DNA from: an uncultured Sphingomonas sp.
GTDB taxonomy: Bacteria > Pseudomonadota > Alphaproteobacteria > Sphingomonadales > Sphingomonadaceae
Assembly: GCF_913774285.1 (NCBI RefSeq)
Contig: NZ_CAJYHX010000018.1
Coordinates: forward strand, 34,887-98,886
Length of the DNA: 64,000 nucleotides
Reading direction: 5' to 3'
The translations under genes and the position numbers were made by a program. Position 1 is the first letter of the stretch. Each line of letters begins with the position of its first letter. The notes beneath the pieces were generated by a model. That model ran no database searches, had not been told where the DNA came from, and saw only the letters and a list, made by a program, of their open reading frames with translations. Positions 43,875 through 53,122 of the stretch are shown here, one piece after another.

Positions 43875-43975
43875 CGTCATCCCCGCGAAGGCGGGGATCC
43901 ATTGGCGCTGATGGCGCGGTTCTTTCTACAAGCGCACAGGCGAATGGATTCCCGCCTTCGCGGGAATGACGATGG
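43875..43975. repeat. 101-bp palindrome-bounded repeat (copy 1)
   Basis: The ends are near-perfect inverted repeats of 29 bp: CGTCATCCCCGCGAAGGCGG... on the left and its complement ending ...CGGGAATGACG on the right, each also able to fold alone (CCCCGC-GAAG-GCGGGG). The copy at 57039-57139 matches it at about 95 of 101 positions, including the non-palindromic middle GCGCGGTTCTTTC. This suggests a REP-like mobile unit. Confidence 0.85.
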
Positions 43976-44035
43976 CTTGAGGCGCCGTTGTCCCGTCACT
44001 TGCATGGTCCCTCCCGCCCGACGAGCGGTTGGGCC

Positions 44036-44224
44036 CTACACCGTCCAGATCAGCACGTTCGCCAGAATCACCAGCGCGCAGAGCAGCATCAGCACCCCGC
44101 GCTGCCGATCGCCGCGGCGGAGCACGGTCACCCCGCCCCAGGCGAGCGCCAGCACCGCCAGCATGGCAATGCCCATGGTCAGCGGATAGAGGCCGGCAAG
44201 CCCGCTCAGGTCACCACCGCCCAT
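44036..44224 (-). CDS. Very small membrane protein, unknown
   Basis: A predicted 62-residue protein with two membrane helices (TMGIAMLAVLALAWGGVTVL and LMLLCALVILANVLIW) joined by the basic loop RRGDRQRG. The ATG at 44224 lies inside the end of the preceding tiny gene, overlapping it by 19 bp in another frame, which suggests translational coupling. No family is recognised. Coding potential is supported by the helix-loop-helix pattern with positive-inside charge. Confidence 0.5.
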   Translation of the reverse strand: MGGGDLSGLAGLYPLTMGIAMLAVLALAWGGVTVLRRGDRQRGVLMLLCALVILANVLIWTV

Positions 44225-44355
44225 ACGGTCAGGCCCGTGACAACGCAGACGCAGCAACAGGCCGCGCCCGCCGCCAGCTTGGGATCGCTGCGATAGGCGA
44301 TACGCAGCGCGAACCAGAGGAAATGGCCGAGCGCCAGCGTGCCAATGCTCGCCAC
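44206..44355 (-). CDS. Very small membrane protein, unknown
   Basis: A predicted protein of about 49 residues with two hydrophobic stretches (GTLALGHFLWFALRIAY and AAGAACCCVCVVTGLTVWAV), the second holding four cysteines. Start is uncertain: GTG at 44355 follows GGCGGGG, while an ATG at 44418 would overlap the dehydratase gene by 29 bp. It overlaps the next small gene. No family is recognised. Confidence 0.4.
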   Translation of the reverse strand: MASIGTLALGHFLWFALRIAYRSDPKLAAGAACCCVCVVTGLTVWAVVT

Positions 44356-44389
44356 ACGGGCAACCGCCCCGCCAAACGGACTCCCGCGA

Positions 44390-45358
44390 TCATTCCGTGC
44401 CCCCGAGCGTCCGTGCATAATCCTCCTGGTCGACGTTGCCGCCCGAAACGATCACCAGCGTTCCGGGTTCCGCCGAAACCTTGCCGGCGAGCAACGCGGC
44501 GATTCCCGCCGCCCCGCCCGGCTCCACCACCAGGCGCAGCTTTGCCGCTGCCCAGCGCTGCGCTGTTCTGATCTCCCGCTCGCTAACCGCAATGCCGGTT
44601 GCACCACGCCGCGCAAGCACCTCGAAGGTAAGCGAGGAAACCCGCTGCGTCTGTAGCGAATCGCACGCCGTCGGCGGCGGATTGTCTCCAACCGGTTCGA
44701 TCCAACCCGATTCGAGACTCCGGCGCATGTCGTCCCAGCCTTCGGGCTCGACGGGGAAGATCTCCGTCTCGGGCAGCGCCAGCGCGATCCCGGCGGAGAG
44801 ACCACCCCCGCCGCAGGGCACCAGCACCCGTGCCGGGGCTTTCAGCCCGGCCTCGGCCATCTGCCTGGCAGCCTCGATCCCGGCGCTCCCCTGCCCTTCG
44901 ATGATCCAGGTGTCGTCGAAGCTGGGCACCAGTGCCGCGCCGCGGGCATGGGCGAGCTGCTCGGCGATCTTCTCGCGGCTTTCGGTGCCGCGGTCATAGC
45001 GCACCACCTCGGCGCCAAGCGCCAGCGTCGCCTCGAGCTTCACCTTGGGCGCATCGGCCGGCATCACGATCACCGCGGGAATGGCCAGCCGCTTGGCCGC
45101 CCAGGCAACGCCCTGCGCATGGTTGCCGGAGGAAAAGGCGACCACGCCCTTGTCGCGCACCCGTTCGTCGAGCGCGGTCAGCCGGTGCCATGCGCCGCGA
45201 ATCTTGAAAGCGCCGATCGGCTGCAGGCTTTCGGCCTTGAACGCGACGGGTACGCCGCGCACCTCCTGCACCAGCAAGGGCGTCGGCGGGAGGATCGCCG
45301 CGAGCTTGGCGGCGGCATCGCGAACCCCGGCGCGGGTGGGCTGTCGCAGAATCGTCAC
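44390..45358 (-). CDS. Threonine/serine dehydratase (PLP fold type II)
   Basis: A 322-residue enzyme that deaminates threonine or serine to a 2-oxo acid. The PLP lysine is in ESLQPIGAFKIRGAWHR, the SSGNHAQGVAWAAK loop binds the substrate carboxylate, and VPCGGGGLSAGIA binds the PLP phosphate. It lacks the C-terminal regulatory domain of biosynthetic IlvA, so it is the catabolic or serine-racemase-like type. The late SGGNVD motif supports this. It stands upstream of two tiny membrane genes. Confidence 0.9.
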   Translation of the reverse strand: MTILRQPTRAGVRDAAAKLAAILPPTPLLVQEVRGVPVAFKAESLQPIGAFKIRGAWHRLTALDERVRDKGVVAFSSGNHAQGVAWAAKRLAIPAVIVMPADAPKVKLEATLALGAEVVRYDRGTESREKIAEQLAHARGAALVPSFDDTWIIEGQGSAGIEAARQMAEAGLKAPARVLVPCGGGGLSAGIALALPETEIFPVEPEGWDDMRRSLESGWIEPVGDNPPPTACDSLQTQRVSSLTFEVLARRGATGIAVSEREIRTAQRWAAAKLRLVVEPGGAAGIAALLAGKVSAEPGTLVIVSGGNVDQEDYARTLGGTE

Positions 45359-45512
45359 AGGGTATCCCTCACCGTGAAAAAACGGACCCCGGAATCACTT
45401 TACACAGGGGACCGACGCGCATATGTGCGCTCCTCCGCTGCCCCATGGGACTTCCAACCGCAAGGCAGCTTTTCGTCAATGTTTGCCTCACGGCATTTGG
45501 AGGTCCCTTGAG

Positions 45513-46742
45513 TTGCACAAGCATCATCGCGCGCTGGGGTTAGCGACCACCCATCTCGGCACCGCCCGTGTAGCCGACATCGCTAAGCTTCGTCCGGTCC
45601 AGCCGGTAACGCTCGTCCGCCCGCACGCCGCATCGCGTGCGGCCCGGTTCTTCGCCGAGAAGTTCCCGGGTCGTTCGATGTATGCCGTGAAGGCCAATCC
45701 CTCGCCGGATCTGATCCGGATCCTGTGGGAGAGCGGAATCACGCATTTCGACGTCGCATCGATCGCCGAGGTTCGCCTCGTCGCCGGTGTCGCGCCGGAA
45801 GCCACGCTTTGCTTCATGCACCCGGTTAAGGCTGAGGAAGCCATTGCCGAGGCGTATTTCGAGCACGGCGTCCGCGTATTCAGCCTGGACAGCATGGAAG
45901 AGCTGGACAAGATCGTGCGTGCCACCAAGGGCGCCACCGATCTCACGCTGTGCGTACGCCTCCGCGTATCGTCGGATCACTCGAAGCTGAGCCTCGCGTC
46001 GAAGTTCGGCGTCGGCCAGGGCGAGAGCAAGGACCTGCTGATCGCGGTTCGCCAGGTGGCGGATGCCCTGGGCATCTGCTTCCATGTCGGCAGCCAGGCG
46101 ATGTCGCCGGAAGCCTATGCCAATGCGATGGAGCGCGCCCGCGCCGCCATCGTCGAGGCGGGCGTCACGGTCGATGTCGTCGATGTCGGCGGCGGATTCC
46201 CGTCCAGCTATCCCGGCATGGAGCCGCCGCCGCTCGAGCGCTATTTCGCGACGATCCACCGCGCCTTCGAAAGCCTGCCGATTTCCTATTCGGCAGAGCT
46301 GTGGGCCGAGCCGGGCCGTGCGCTGTGCGCCGAGTACAGCTCGCTGATCGTGCGCGTCGAGCGTCGTCGCGGCGACGAGCTGTACATCAACGACGGCGCG
46401 TACGGCGCGCTGTTCGATGCGGCGCATATCGGCTGGCGCTTCCCGGTCCGTCTCCTCCGCGAGCCGGATTCGAATGCCAAGGACATGGGCTTCAGCTTCT
46501 ACGGCCCCACCTGCGACGACATGGATCGCATGGCGGGCCCGTTCGAGCTGCCGGCCGACATCCAGGCGGGCGACTATATCGAGATCGGCATGCTCGGCGC
46601 CTATGGTGCCGCGATGCGCACCGGCTTCAACGGCTTCACCGCCGGCGATACGGTGATCGTCGACGACGAGCCTATGGTCTCGCTCTACACCGGCGAAGAC
46701 GAGGCGGCTGCCGCCACCCCGTCGAACGTCGTCAAGCTGTAA
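45513..46742 (+). CDS. Ornithine (or lysine/ornithine) decarboxylase, fold type III
   Basis: A PLP enzyme making putrescine from ornithine. The 409-residue product has the alanine-racemase-type barrel with the PLP lysine in MYAVKANPSPDLIR, the FHVGSQAMSPEAY segment, DVGGGFPSSYPG and the active Cys in GPTCDDMDRMAG. The group also contains lysine decarboxylases, so specificity is uncertain. TTG at 45513 follows GGAGG at 8 nt and gives the normal N-terminus MHKHHRALGL; an upstream ATG in frame lacks a ribosome site. The next gene is a deoxyhypusine-synthase-like protein, so the pair probably makes homospermidine. Confidence 0.88.
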   Translation: MHKHHRALGLATTHLGTARVADIAKLRPVQPVTLVRPHAASRAARFFAEKFPGRSMYAVKANPSPDLIRILWESGITHFDVASIAEVRLVAGVAPEATLCFMHPVKAEEAIAEAYFEHGVRVFSLDSMEELDKIVRATKGATDLTLCVRLRVSSDHSKLSLASKFGVGQGESKDLLIAVRQVADALGICFHVGSQAMSPEAYANAMERARAAIVEAGVTVDVVDVGGGFPSSYPGMEPPPLERYFATIHRAFESLPISYSAELWAEPGRALCAEYSSLIVRVERRRGDELYINDGAYGALFDAAHIGWRFPVRLLREPDSNAKDMGFSFYGPTCDDMDRMAGPFELPADIQAGDYIEIGMLGAYGAAMRTGFNGFTAGDTVIVDDEPMVSLYTGEDEAAAATPSNVVKL

Positions 46743-46767
46743 TCTACACGGCCTATCCGACCTCGCT

Positions 46768-46868
46768 CCCCTTCCGCTTGCGGGAGGGGTCGGGGGAGGG
46801 CATGGCGTATTCCTGGTTGGGAGCGGCCGAACAGCCTCTCCCCTAACCCCTCCCGCAAGCGGAAGGGG
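46768..46868. repeat. Intergenic double palindrome, same family as 40119-40236
   Basis: CCCCTTCCGC-TT-GCGGGAGGGG at 46768-46789 and CCCCTCCCGC-AA-GCGGAAGGGG at 46847-46868 are exact reverse complements of each other, and each folds into a hairpin. TCGGGGGAGGG and CTCTCCCCTAA lie just inside. The unit sits between the decarboxylase and the DHS-like gene. Confidence 0.85.
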
Positions 46869-46929
46869 CATTATGGGTTTCCGCGTCCCCTTTGAATGAC
46901 GGCGGCCATAGGAAGTATTGGGAGTTCCC

Positions 46930-48009
46930 ATGTCCGACACCCTCACCAAGACCGCGGCGGCCAACGCCCCGATCAACGACACCCGCAAGGCCGAGCTGCT
47001 TTCGAAGCAGGTCAAGCACATCGACATCAAGAGCTTCGACGCCCGTCCGATCGTCGACGCGATGAGCGACATGAGCTTCACCAGCCGCGACCTCGGCCGC
47101 GCGACCAAGATCTACAACGACATGCTGGCCGACAAGGACTGCACGGTCTGCCTCGTGATCGCGGGCTCGACCTCGGCCGGCGGCTGCATGGATCTCTATG
47201 CCGAGCTGGTGCGCAACAACATGGTCGACGTGATCGTCGCCACCGGCGCCACCATCGTCGACATGGATTTCTTCGAGGGCCTGGGTCACAAGCACTATCA
47301 GGCGCTCGAGATCCCCGACGACGACACGCTGCGCTCGCTCTACATCGACCGCATCTACGACACCTATATCGACGAGGAGCAGCTCCAGGACTGCGACTTC
47401 ACGATCAACAAGATCGCGAACGAGCTGGAGCCGCGCGCCTATTCGAGCCGCGCCTTCATCCGCGAGATGGGCAAGTATCTGTCGGAGCACGGCAAGAAGG
47501 AAAACAGCCTCGTCAAGCTCGCCTATGAGCATGACGTGCCGATCTTCTGCCCGGCGTTCGTCGACAGCTCGGCCGGCTTCGGCCTCGTCAAGCATCAGGT
47601 CGACCAGATGAAGGCGGGCAAGCCCTATCTGATGATCGACGCTGTCGCGGACTTCCGCGAGCTGACCGAGATCAAGATCCAGGCGGGCACCACCGGCCTG
47701 CTAATGATCGGCGGCGGCGTCCCGAAGAACTTCATCCAGGACACCGTCGTCTGCGCCGAGATCCTCGGCCATGAGGACGTGGAAGTGCACAAGTATGCGG
47801 TGCAGATCACCGTCGCCGACGTGCGCGACGGCGCCTGCTCGTCCTCGACGCTGCAGGAAGCCGCAAGCTGGGGCAAGGTGAACACCGGCATCGAGCAGAT
47901 GGTGTTCGCGGAAGCCGGTTCGGTGATGCCGCTGCTCGCCAGCGACGCCTATCACCGCGGCTACTGGAAGGACCGCGCCAAGCGCGGCTGGGCGAAGCTG
48001 TTCGCCTGA
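46930..48009 (+). CDS. Deoxyhypusine-synthase-like protein (bacterial DHS/homospermidine synthase group)
   Basis: A 359-residue NAD-dependent enzyme of the deoxyhypusine synthase family. Bacteria have no eIF5A substrate, and characterised bacterial relatives make homospermidine or related polyamines. Visible: VIAGSTSAGGCMDLYAELV, the NAD region VDVIVATGATIVDMDFFEGL, CPAFVDSSAGFGLV and the catalytic-lysine motif EAASWGKVN. Start at 46930 (MSDTLTK) is preferred over an ATG four codons upstream. It follows an ornithine decarboxylase, which supplies putrescine. A rho-independent terminator follows. Confidence 0.9.
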   Translation: MSDTLTKTAAANAPINDTRKAELLSKQVKHIDIKSFDARPIVDAMSDMSFTSRDLGRATKIYNDMLADKDCTVCLVIAGSTSAGGCMDLYAELVRNNMVDVIVATGATIVDMDFFEGLGHKHYQALEIPDDDTLRSLYIDRIYDTYIDEEQLQDCDFTINKIANELEPRAYSSRAFIREMGKYLSEHGKKENSLVKLAYEHDVPIFCPAFVDSSAGFGLVKHQVDQMKAGKPYLMIDAVADFRELTEIKIQAGTTGLLMIGGGVPKNFIQDTVVCAEILGHEDVEVHKYAVQITVADVRDGACSSSTLQEAASWGKVNTGIEQMVFAEAGSVMPLLASDAYHRGYWKDRAKRGWAKLFA

Positions 48010-48031
48010 GCCCTTAGGGGACCGACAAACG

Positions 48032-48066
48032 AAACGGCCGGGGAGCGATCCCCGGCCGTTTTGTTA
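48032..48066 (+). terminator. Rho-independent terminator after the DHS-like gene
   Basis: A 12-bp perfect stem, AAACGGCCGGGG with CCCCGGCCGTTT, around the loop AGCGAT, ends in a TTTT run. It lies about 20 bp after the stop. Confidence 0.9.
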
Positions 48067-48085
48067 TGCCCAGGAGGTAAGCAGA

Positions 48086-48403
48086 TCACTCCGGCCGCTT
48101 GTCTCTCTGATCGAAATCCACTTGCTCAAAACCAGCGGTTTGCAAGGTATAGATGACGCCACCCAGACAGCGGTACGGCGTATTTTTCAAGGCTGAAACG
48201 ATCCGAGCCTTGCGGCCCTTCCTAGCTTCCGGCTTAGCAACCGTTCGAAGTTGATCCATTGTCAGCTTTTGCCCTGCCACTTCGGCAAAGCAAGCGTCAC
48301 CAGACCCGCGCACAATGACGACATAAGGTTGCGAACCCGCCTCAGGGAGGTGGAGCAGGGCCAAGGTGAGCAGGAGGATTGGGGTCATGCTGAAAGAATG
48401 CAT
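48086..48403 (-). CDS. Small exported protein with ExbD/TolR-like C-terminal pattern
   Basis: A 105-residue protein with an N-terminal hydrophobic segment (MTPILLLTLALLHLPEAG), then a domain whose order of strands (YVVIVRGSGDACFAEVAGQK, IYTLQTAGFEQVDF) recalls the periplasmic domain of ExbD/TolR. The membrane-embedded Asp of true ExbD is missing, so it would not drive a TonB motor. Two starts are possible (48403 and 48388). No partner genes are near. The family call is tentative. Confidence 0.5.
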   Translation of the reverse strand: MHSFSMTPILLLTLALLHLPEAGSQPYVVIVRGSGDACFAEVAGQKLTMDQLRTVAKPEARKGRKARIVSALKNTPYRCLGGVIYTLQTAGFEQVDFDQRDKRPE

Positions 48404-48468
48404 ATGAGCATTGGGGGGCGCAAGCGCTGACCAACCGTGAGACCAGCGCAAGCAATCCAAGCAGATTC

Positions 48469-48494
48469 AACCCCTCCCATTCAGAGGAGGGGTT
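48469..48494. repeat. Short inverted repeat
   Basis: AACCCCTCC and GGAGGGGTT form a 9-bp hairpin around CATTCAGA, upstream of the ExbD-like gene and after the SDR gene. It may serve as a terminator or be a fragment of the palindromic repeat family. Confidence 0.5.
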
Positions 48495-48506
48495 AAGAGA
48501 CTTGGA

Positions 48507-49280
48507 TCACCCCTCCACGGCCTCCCGCTCGGCCTTGGCGAAGGACGTCAGCTGGCTGAGCGTTTCGTCGAAATTGCCGTTGCGCTCGGCGTTGCGGAAG
48601 GGGCGGACACGCTCGACCAGCACTTCGCGCGGCGTAGGGGTCTCGCCAAACAGCGCCATCACCTCGTCGGCGAACTGCTGGAGCGGTTGATAGTGCGGGC
48701 GCTGGGCCTGGCCCGGCGTGAGGTCCGTCTGCACGCCCGGCGGCGCCAGCTCGATCACCTCCACGCGCCCCTCCAGCGCAGCGCGCAGGGCAACGGTATA
48801 GCTGTGCATCGCCGCCTTCGTGGCGCTGTAGGTCGGTGTCGTCACCAGCGGCACGAAGGCAAGTCCCGAGGTGACGTTGACGATCGCCGCGTCTGGTGTC
48901 GTCACGAGATGCTCGACCAGCGCGTCTATCAGCCGGATCGGCCCGAGCAGGTTGGTCGCGATGGTCGCCTCGGCATCGGCGAGATCGCGCTTCGCATCGA
49001 GCGCCTCGAAGCGCATGATCCCGGCATTGTTGACCAGCACGTTGAGCTGGGGATGCGCCGCGAGCAGCCGGCCGACGAAGTCCGCAACGCCCTCTGCGCT
49101 TTCCACATCGAGCGTCAGCGCGTGCATATTGGCTCGGCCCTCGCACGCCGCCTCCAGCGCCTCGCGCCGTCGCCCGGCGACGATCACGGTGTTGCCGGCA
49201 TCGTGGAACCGGTGCGCAAGGGCCTGGCCGATGCCCGAGCCGCCGCCGGTGATCAGGATGGTGTTGCCGCTGGTCTTCAT
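48507..49280 (-). CDS. Short-chain dehydrogenase/reductase
   Basis: A 257-residue NAD(P)-dependent oxidoreductase. The Rossmann start is TILITGGGSGIGQAL, followed by VLVNNAGIMRF, the catalytic Ser in VNVTSGLAF and the catalytic Tyr/Lys in PTYSATKAAMHS. It resembles DltE/YvgO-like SDRs of unknown substrate. GGAGG lies 6 nt before ATG 49280; ATG 49283 is also possible. It is divergent from an HxlR regulator gene with about 100 bp between them, a common arrangement in which the regulator controls the dehydrogenase. Confidence 0.9.
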   Translation of the reverse strand: MKTSGNTILITGGGSGIGQALAHRFHDAGNTVIVAGRRREALEAACEGRANMHALTLDVESAEGVADFVGRLLAAHPQLNVLVNNAGIMRFEALDAKRDLADAEATIATNLLGPIRLIDALVEHLVTTPDAAIVNVTSGLAFVPLVTTPTYSATKAAMHSYTVALRAALEGRVEVIELAPPGVQTDLTPGQAQRPHYQPLQQFADEVMALFGETPTPREVLVERVRPFRNAERNGNFDETLSQLTSFAKAEREAVEG

Positions 49281-49382
49281 CATAGCCTCCAGTGCTAATT
49301 GCTGGCGGCGATGTACGCCGCTAGTCTCGAAACGAAAGAAGGCACCCGAAAGATTTATACGCACCAAAAAGAGAGTGACGCG

Positions 49383-49778
49383 ATGCCCGCTGCCGCCGCC
49401 CATGCCGACTATCCGGAGATGGACCCGCGCGTCGAAGCGCTGGTCACCGAGGTGATCGGCCGCGTCGCCGACAAATGGACGATGCTGATTCTCGAAACGC
49501 TGACCGAGCAGGGCGAGTTGCGCTTCACCCAGATCGGCAAGGCGGTGCCCGGCATCAGCCAGAAGATGCTCACCCAGACGCTGCGCCAGATGGAGCGCGA
49601 TGGGCTGGTGATCCGCACCGTCCATGCCGTGATCCCGCCGCGGGTCGACTATCGCCTCACCGACCTCGGCGGAACGCTGGCCGAGGCGTTCTGCGGCGTG
49701 TGGCTCTGGGCCGCGGCCAATCTGGAGCGGATCGAGGCGGCACGGACGGCGTTCGACGCGCGCATCACCAAGGGGTGA
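49383..49778 (+). CDS. HxlR family transcriptional regulator
   Basis: A 131-residue winged-helix regulator. HxlR hallmarks are VADKWTMLILETLTEQGELR, FTQIGKAVPGISQKMLTQTL and VIPPRVDYRLTDLG. It lacks the conserved N-terminal cysteine of redox-sensing members such as HypR. An in-frame ATG 84 bp upstream would extend into the promoter region; the start at 49383 fits the family length. It probably represses or activates the divergent SDR gene in response to an unknown electrophile or metabolite. Confidence 0.9.
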   Translation: MPAAAAHADYPEMDPRVEALVTEVIGRVADKWTMLILETLTEQGELRFTQIGKAVPGISQKMLTQTLRQMERDGLVIRTVHAVIPPRVDYRLTDLGGTLAEAFCGVWLWAAANLERIEAARTAFDARITKG

Positions 49779-49787
49779 TCGTGCGGG

Positions 49788-50825
49788 TCACGGCCGCTGT
49801 TCCAGCCGCGTGACCATCCGCCGAACGGTGTCGATCTGCAGCCCGTGGCGCAGCTGGAAGCCGAACCACTGGCTATAGCCCCACCAGTCCCAGCAGCCAT
49901 AGGGATTGGCCTGCCAGGTCAGCGGCATGCCACCCCAGCTCGGCGACTTGTCAACCTGGGGGTAGAGCAGGATGATCCGGTTGGTATCCGCCCAGCGATT
50001 ATAGCCGAGCTGGGCATAGATCACGCCGCTGCCGCCCAGCGACTCCACGCTTTGCACGCAGCCGTGGAACACCACATGCACGCGGCAGCCGGGGGTACGG
50101 CGACAGGCCTCGGGCACATAGGCGTAGCCGGTGTTCGCCATCGCCGCCAACCCGCTCCCATACAGACGCTGATCGAACGCGATCGGGCGGGCGGAAAGCG
50201 CCGCCGCGGGCGCGTGCTGCAGCCGGTAGATGTGGTGCAGGATTTCGTAGGGCTGGTCATAGCGCCGCCCGTCCTCGGCGCATTGCACCACGTAGATCGC
50301 CGTTTCCTCCTCGCATCGCCCGCCGACGGTGGCGGAGACGAAGGCATGGCTGGCAGGCAATCGGTCGACAAAGGCGAGCGAAAATGTCGGCACCCTGGCG
50401 AGCGCGTAGAAATCACGCAGCGCACGCATCATCGCCGGGACGACGACATGATCGTTGCTGCCGGTGAACAGATAGACGCGCTGCCGGGCGATGTTCGAGA
50501 CGGGATCGATCACGCGATCGCGTGCGAATCCGGTTACCGCGGCCCAGCTCGACGTGGCGGACCAGGCCTGGTCCATGCAAAAGGGCTTGGCACCCGCCGC
50601 GCGGAACACAGCCCCGCAATTGTACAGCCCGCCGGCCACGACGCCGACGCCCATCACCTCGCTCGACCAGGCGACCGAATATTGCACCGCCATGAAGCCG
50701 CCGGAGGAAAGTCCCGAGACGGAGACTTGGCTGCGATCCGCCCCCAGTGCAGGAAGTTCCTGGGCGGTGACCAGGGGCGCCCAGCACAGCGCAAGCAACG
50801 ACAGCAGCAAGGAAAAGGCGCGCAT
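49788..50825 (-). CDS. Secreted PHB-depolymerase-family esterase
   Basis: A 345-residue exported serine hydrolase. Signal peptide MRAFSLLLSLLALCWAPLVTA; nucleophile in VSGLSSGGFMAVQ (GxSxG); a second conserved stretch RVHVVFHGCVQ with WGGMPLTWQANPYGCWDWWG near the C-terminus, typical of extracellular poly(3-hydroxyalkanoate) depolymerase-like proteins and the Esterase_phd group. Six or more cysteines probably form disulfides. Short-chain polyhydroxyalkanoate or another ester could be the substrate. It converges with the HxlR gene. Confidence 0.82.
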   Translation of the reverse strand: MRAFSLLLSLLALCWAPLVTAQELPALGADRSQVSVSGLSSGGFMAVQYSVAWSSEVMGVGVVAGGLYNCGAVFRAAGAKPFCMDQAWSATSSWAAVTGFARDRVIDPVSNIARQRVYLFTGSNDHVVVPAMMRALRDFYALARVPTFSLAFVDRLPASHAFVSATVGGRCEEETAIYVVQCAEDGRRYDQPYEILHHIYRLQHAPAAALSARPIAFDQRLYGSGLAAMANTGYAYVPEACRRTPGCRVHVVFHGCVQSVESLGGSGVIYAQLGYNRWADTNRIILLYPQVDKSPSWGGMPLTWQANPYGCWDWWGYSQWFGFQLRHGLQIDTVRRMVTRLEQRP

Positions 50826-51037
50826 CTCTCACCCCCCGGTGACCCTGATGATCCGCGCCGCGACCGCTCGCCGGCCGTCGCTGGACGCGCGTGCGACCCG
50901 GACCCGGACGTAGCATGATTCGCTGCGTCCGCGAAGTTGAAATGGCATGATGCGCAACGCCCTCGCCAGTCGCGCACAGCAACACTATAGCTGCTGCCCG
51001 CGACGGTGCCCTTCCCCGCCAATATCAGGATACGCCA

Positions 51038-51901
51038 ATGTTTCGCTCGCCGCTTGCGCTGCTGCTGTTAACCATAGCGGTTCCTGTACAGGCGCAGCGG
51101 TCATTCACCGAAACACTGCCACAGGCCTCGGCGCCGATGCTGATCGCCCGCTACGGCGCCGATCCGCTGCAGCGGGGCGAGTTGCGCTTGCCCAGCGGCA
51201 AGGGCCCCTTCCCCGTGGCGGTGCTGATCCATGGCGGCTGCTGGGACGCGACGCGGGGAGATCTGCGCGACACCGGGCCGCTCGCCGAGGCGCTGGCGGC
51301 CCGCGGAATCGCCACCTGGAACATCGAATATCGCCGCAGCGGCAACCCGGGCGGCGGCTGGCCCGGCACCTTCGACGACATCGCCGCTGCGATCGACCAT
51401 CTCGCGGTGCTCGCCCGCAGCCGGCCGCTGGACCTCGCCCATGTCGCCGTGGTGGGACATGACGCCGGTGTGCCGCTCGCGCTCTGGGCCGCTGCCCGGC
51501 CTACGAGCAAGGACGCGGTTGCCGATACCATCGCCGTCAAGCCGGTCACCGCAGTCGCGATCGACGGCCCGGGCATCGTCATGCCCTTCACCGTCGCCGG
51601 CGCGCAGGGCTGTGACGAGTCCGCGGTGACCCGGTTCCTGGGCGGCACGCCGGCGGAGAAGCCCGCCGCCCATGCGCTCGCCAGCCCGCAGGCGCATCTG
51701 CCGCTCGGCGTCCACCAACTGATCGTCGTCGGCGCGCTGGGCGAGCAGATGGCGCCTTATGTTCAGGCGGCGCTCGCCTCGGGCGACACGCTGGTGAAGC
51801 TTGCCCCCGGCGGCGGCGACCATCGCAACGTGATCATGCCCGGCACGCCGCAGGGCAAGCAGGTGGCGGACTTCATCGCGGCACAGGCGTTCGACGACTG
51901 A
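51038..51901 (+). CDS. Exported alpha/beta hydrolase-fold protein with Asp at the nucleophile position
   Basis: A 287-residue exported protein with signal peptide MFRSPLALLLLTIAVPVQA and the fold elements VLIHGGCWDATRG and WNIEYRRSGNPGGGWPG, typical of the BD-FAE/prolyl-oligopeptidase-like esterases. At the nucleophile elbow the sequence is VVGHDAGVPLAL: Asp (codon GAC) stands where serine esterases have Ser. Asp nucleophiles occur in haloalkane dehalogenases and epoxide hydrolases, but the rest of the protein does not look like those. A late His is present in GGGDHRNVIMPG. Probably not a normal esterase. Confidence 0.8.
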   Translation: MFRSPLALLLLTIAVPVQAQRSFTETLPQASAPMLIARYGADPLQRGELRLPSGKGPFPVAVLIHGGCWDATRGDLRDTGPLAEALAARGIATWNIEYRRSGNPGGGWPGTFDDIAAAIDHLAVLARSRPLDLAHVAVVGHDAGVPLALWAAARPTSKDAVADTIAVKPVTAVAIDGPGIVMPFTVAGAQGCDESAVTRFLGGTPAEKPAAHALASPQAHLPLGVHQLIVVGALGEQMAPYVQAALASGDTLVKLAPGGGDHRNVIMPGTPQGKQVADFIAAQAFDD

Positions 51902-51955
51902 GCGCCCACCTCATTGCTAACCGTTCGCAACAATATCGCGAACGGCTCGCAATAA

Positions 51956-53020
<1,065 letters not shown>

Positions 53021-53057
53021 TCCTCAAGCTTGGCGAATTTTCCCAACTGTTAGCAAG

Positions 53058-53096
53058 CGTAATTTGATTGATTACGTTTGTGGTCAAATCACAAAC
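53058..53096 (+). promoter_or_regulatory. Probable PspF upstream activating sites
   Basis: Two adjacent inverted repeats: CGTAAT (53058-53063) with ATTACG (53071-53076), and GTTTGTG (53076-53082) with CACAAAC (53090-53096), each with a 7-nt spacer. They lie 27-65 bp before the sigma-54 promoter and 38 bp from the pspF start, where the enhancer-binding protein would be expected. Confidence 0.6.
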
Positions 53097-53122
53097 GGCG
53101 GTTTTGCGCCATTTTTCAAAAT

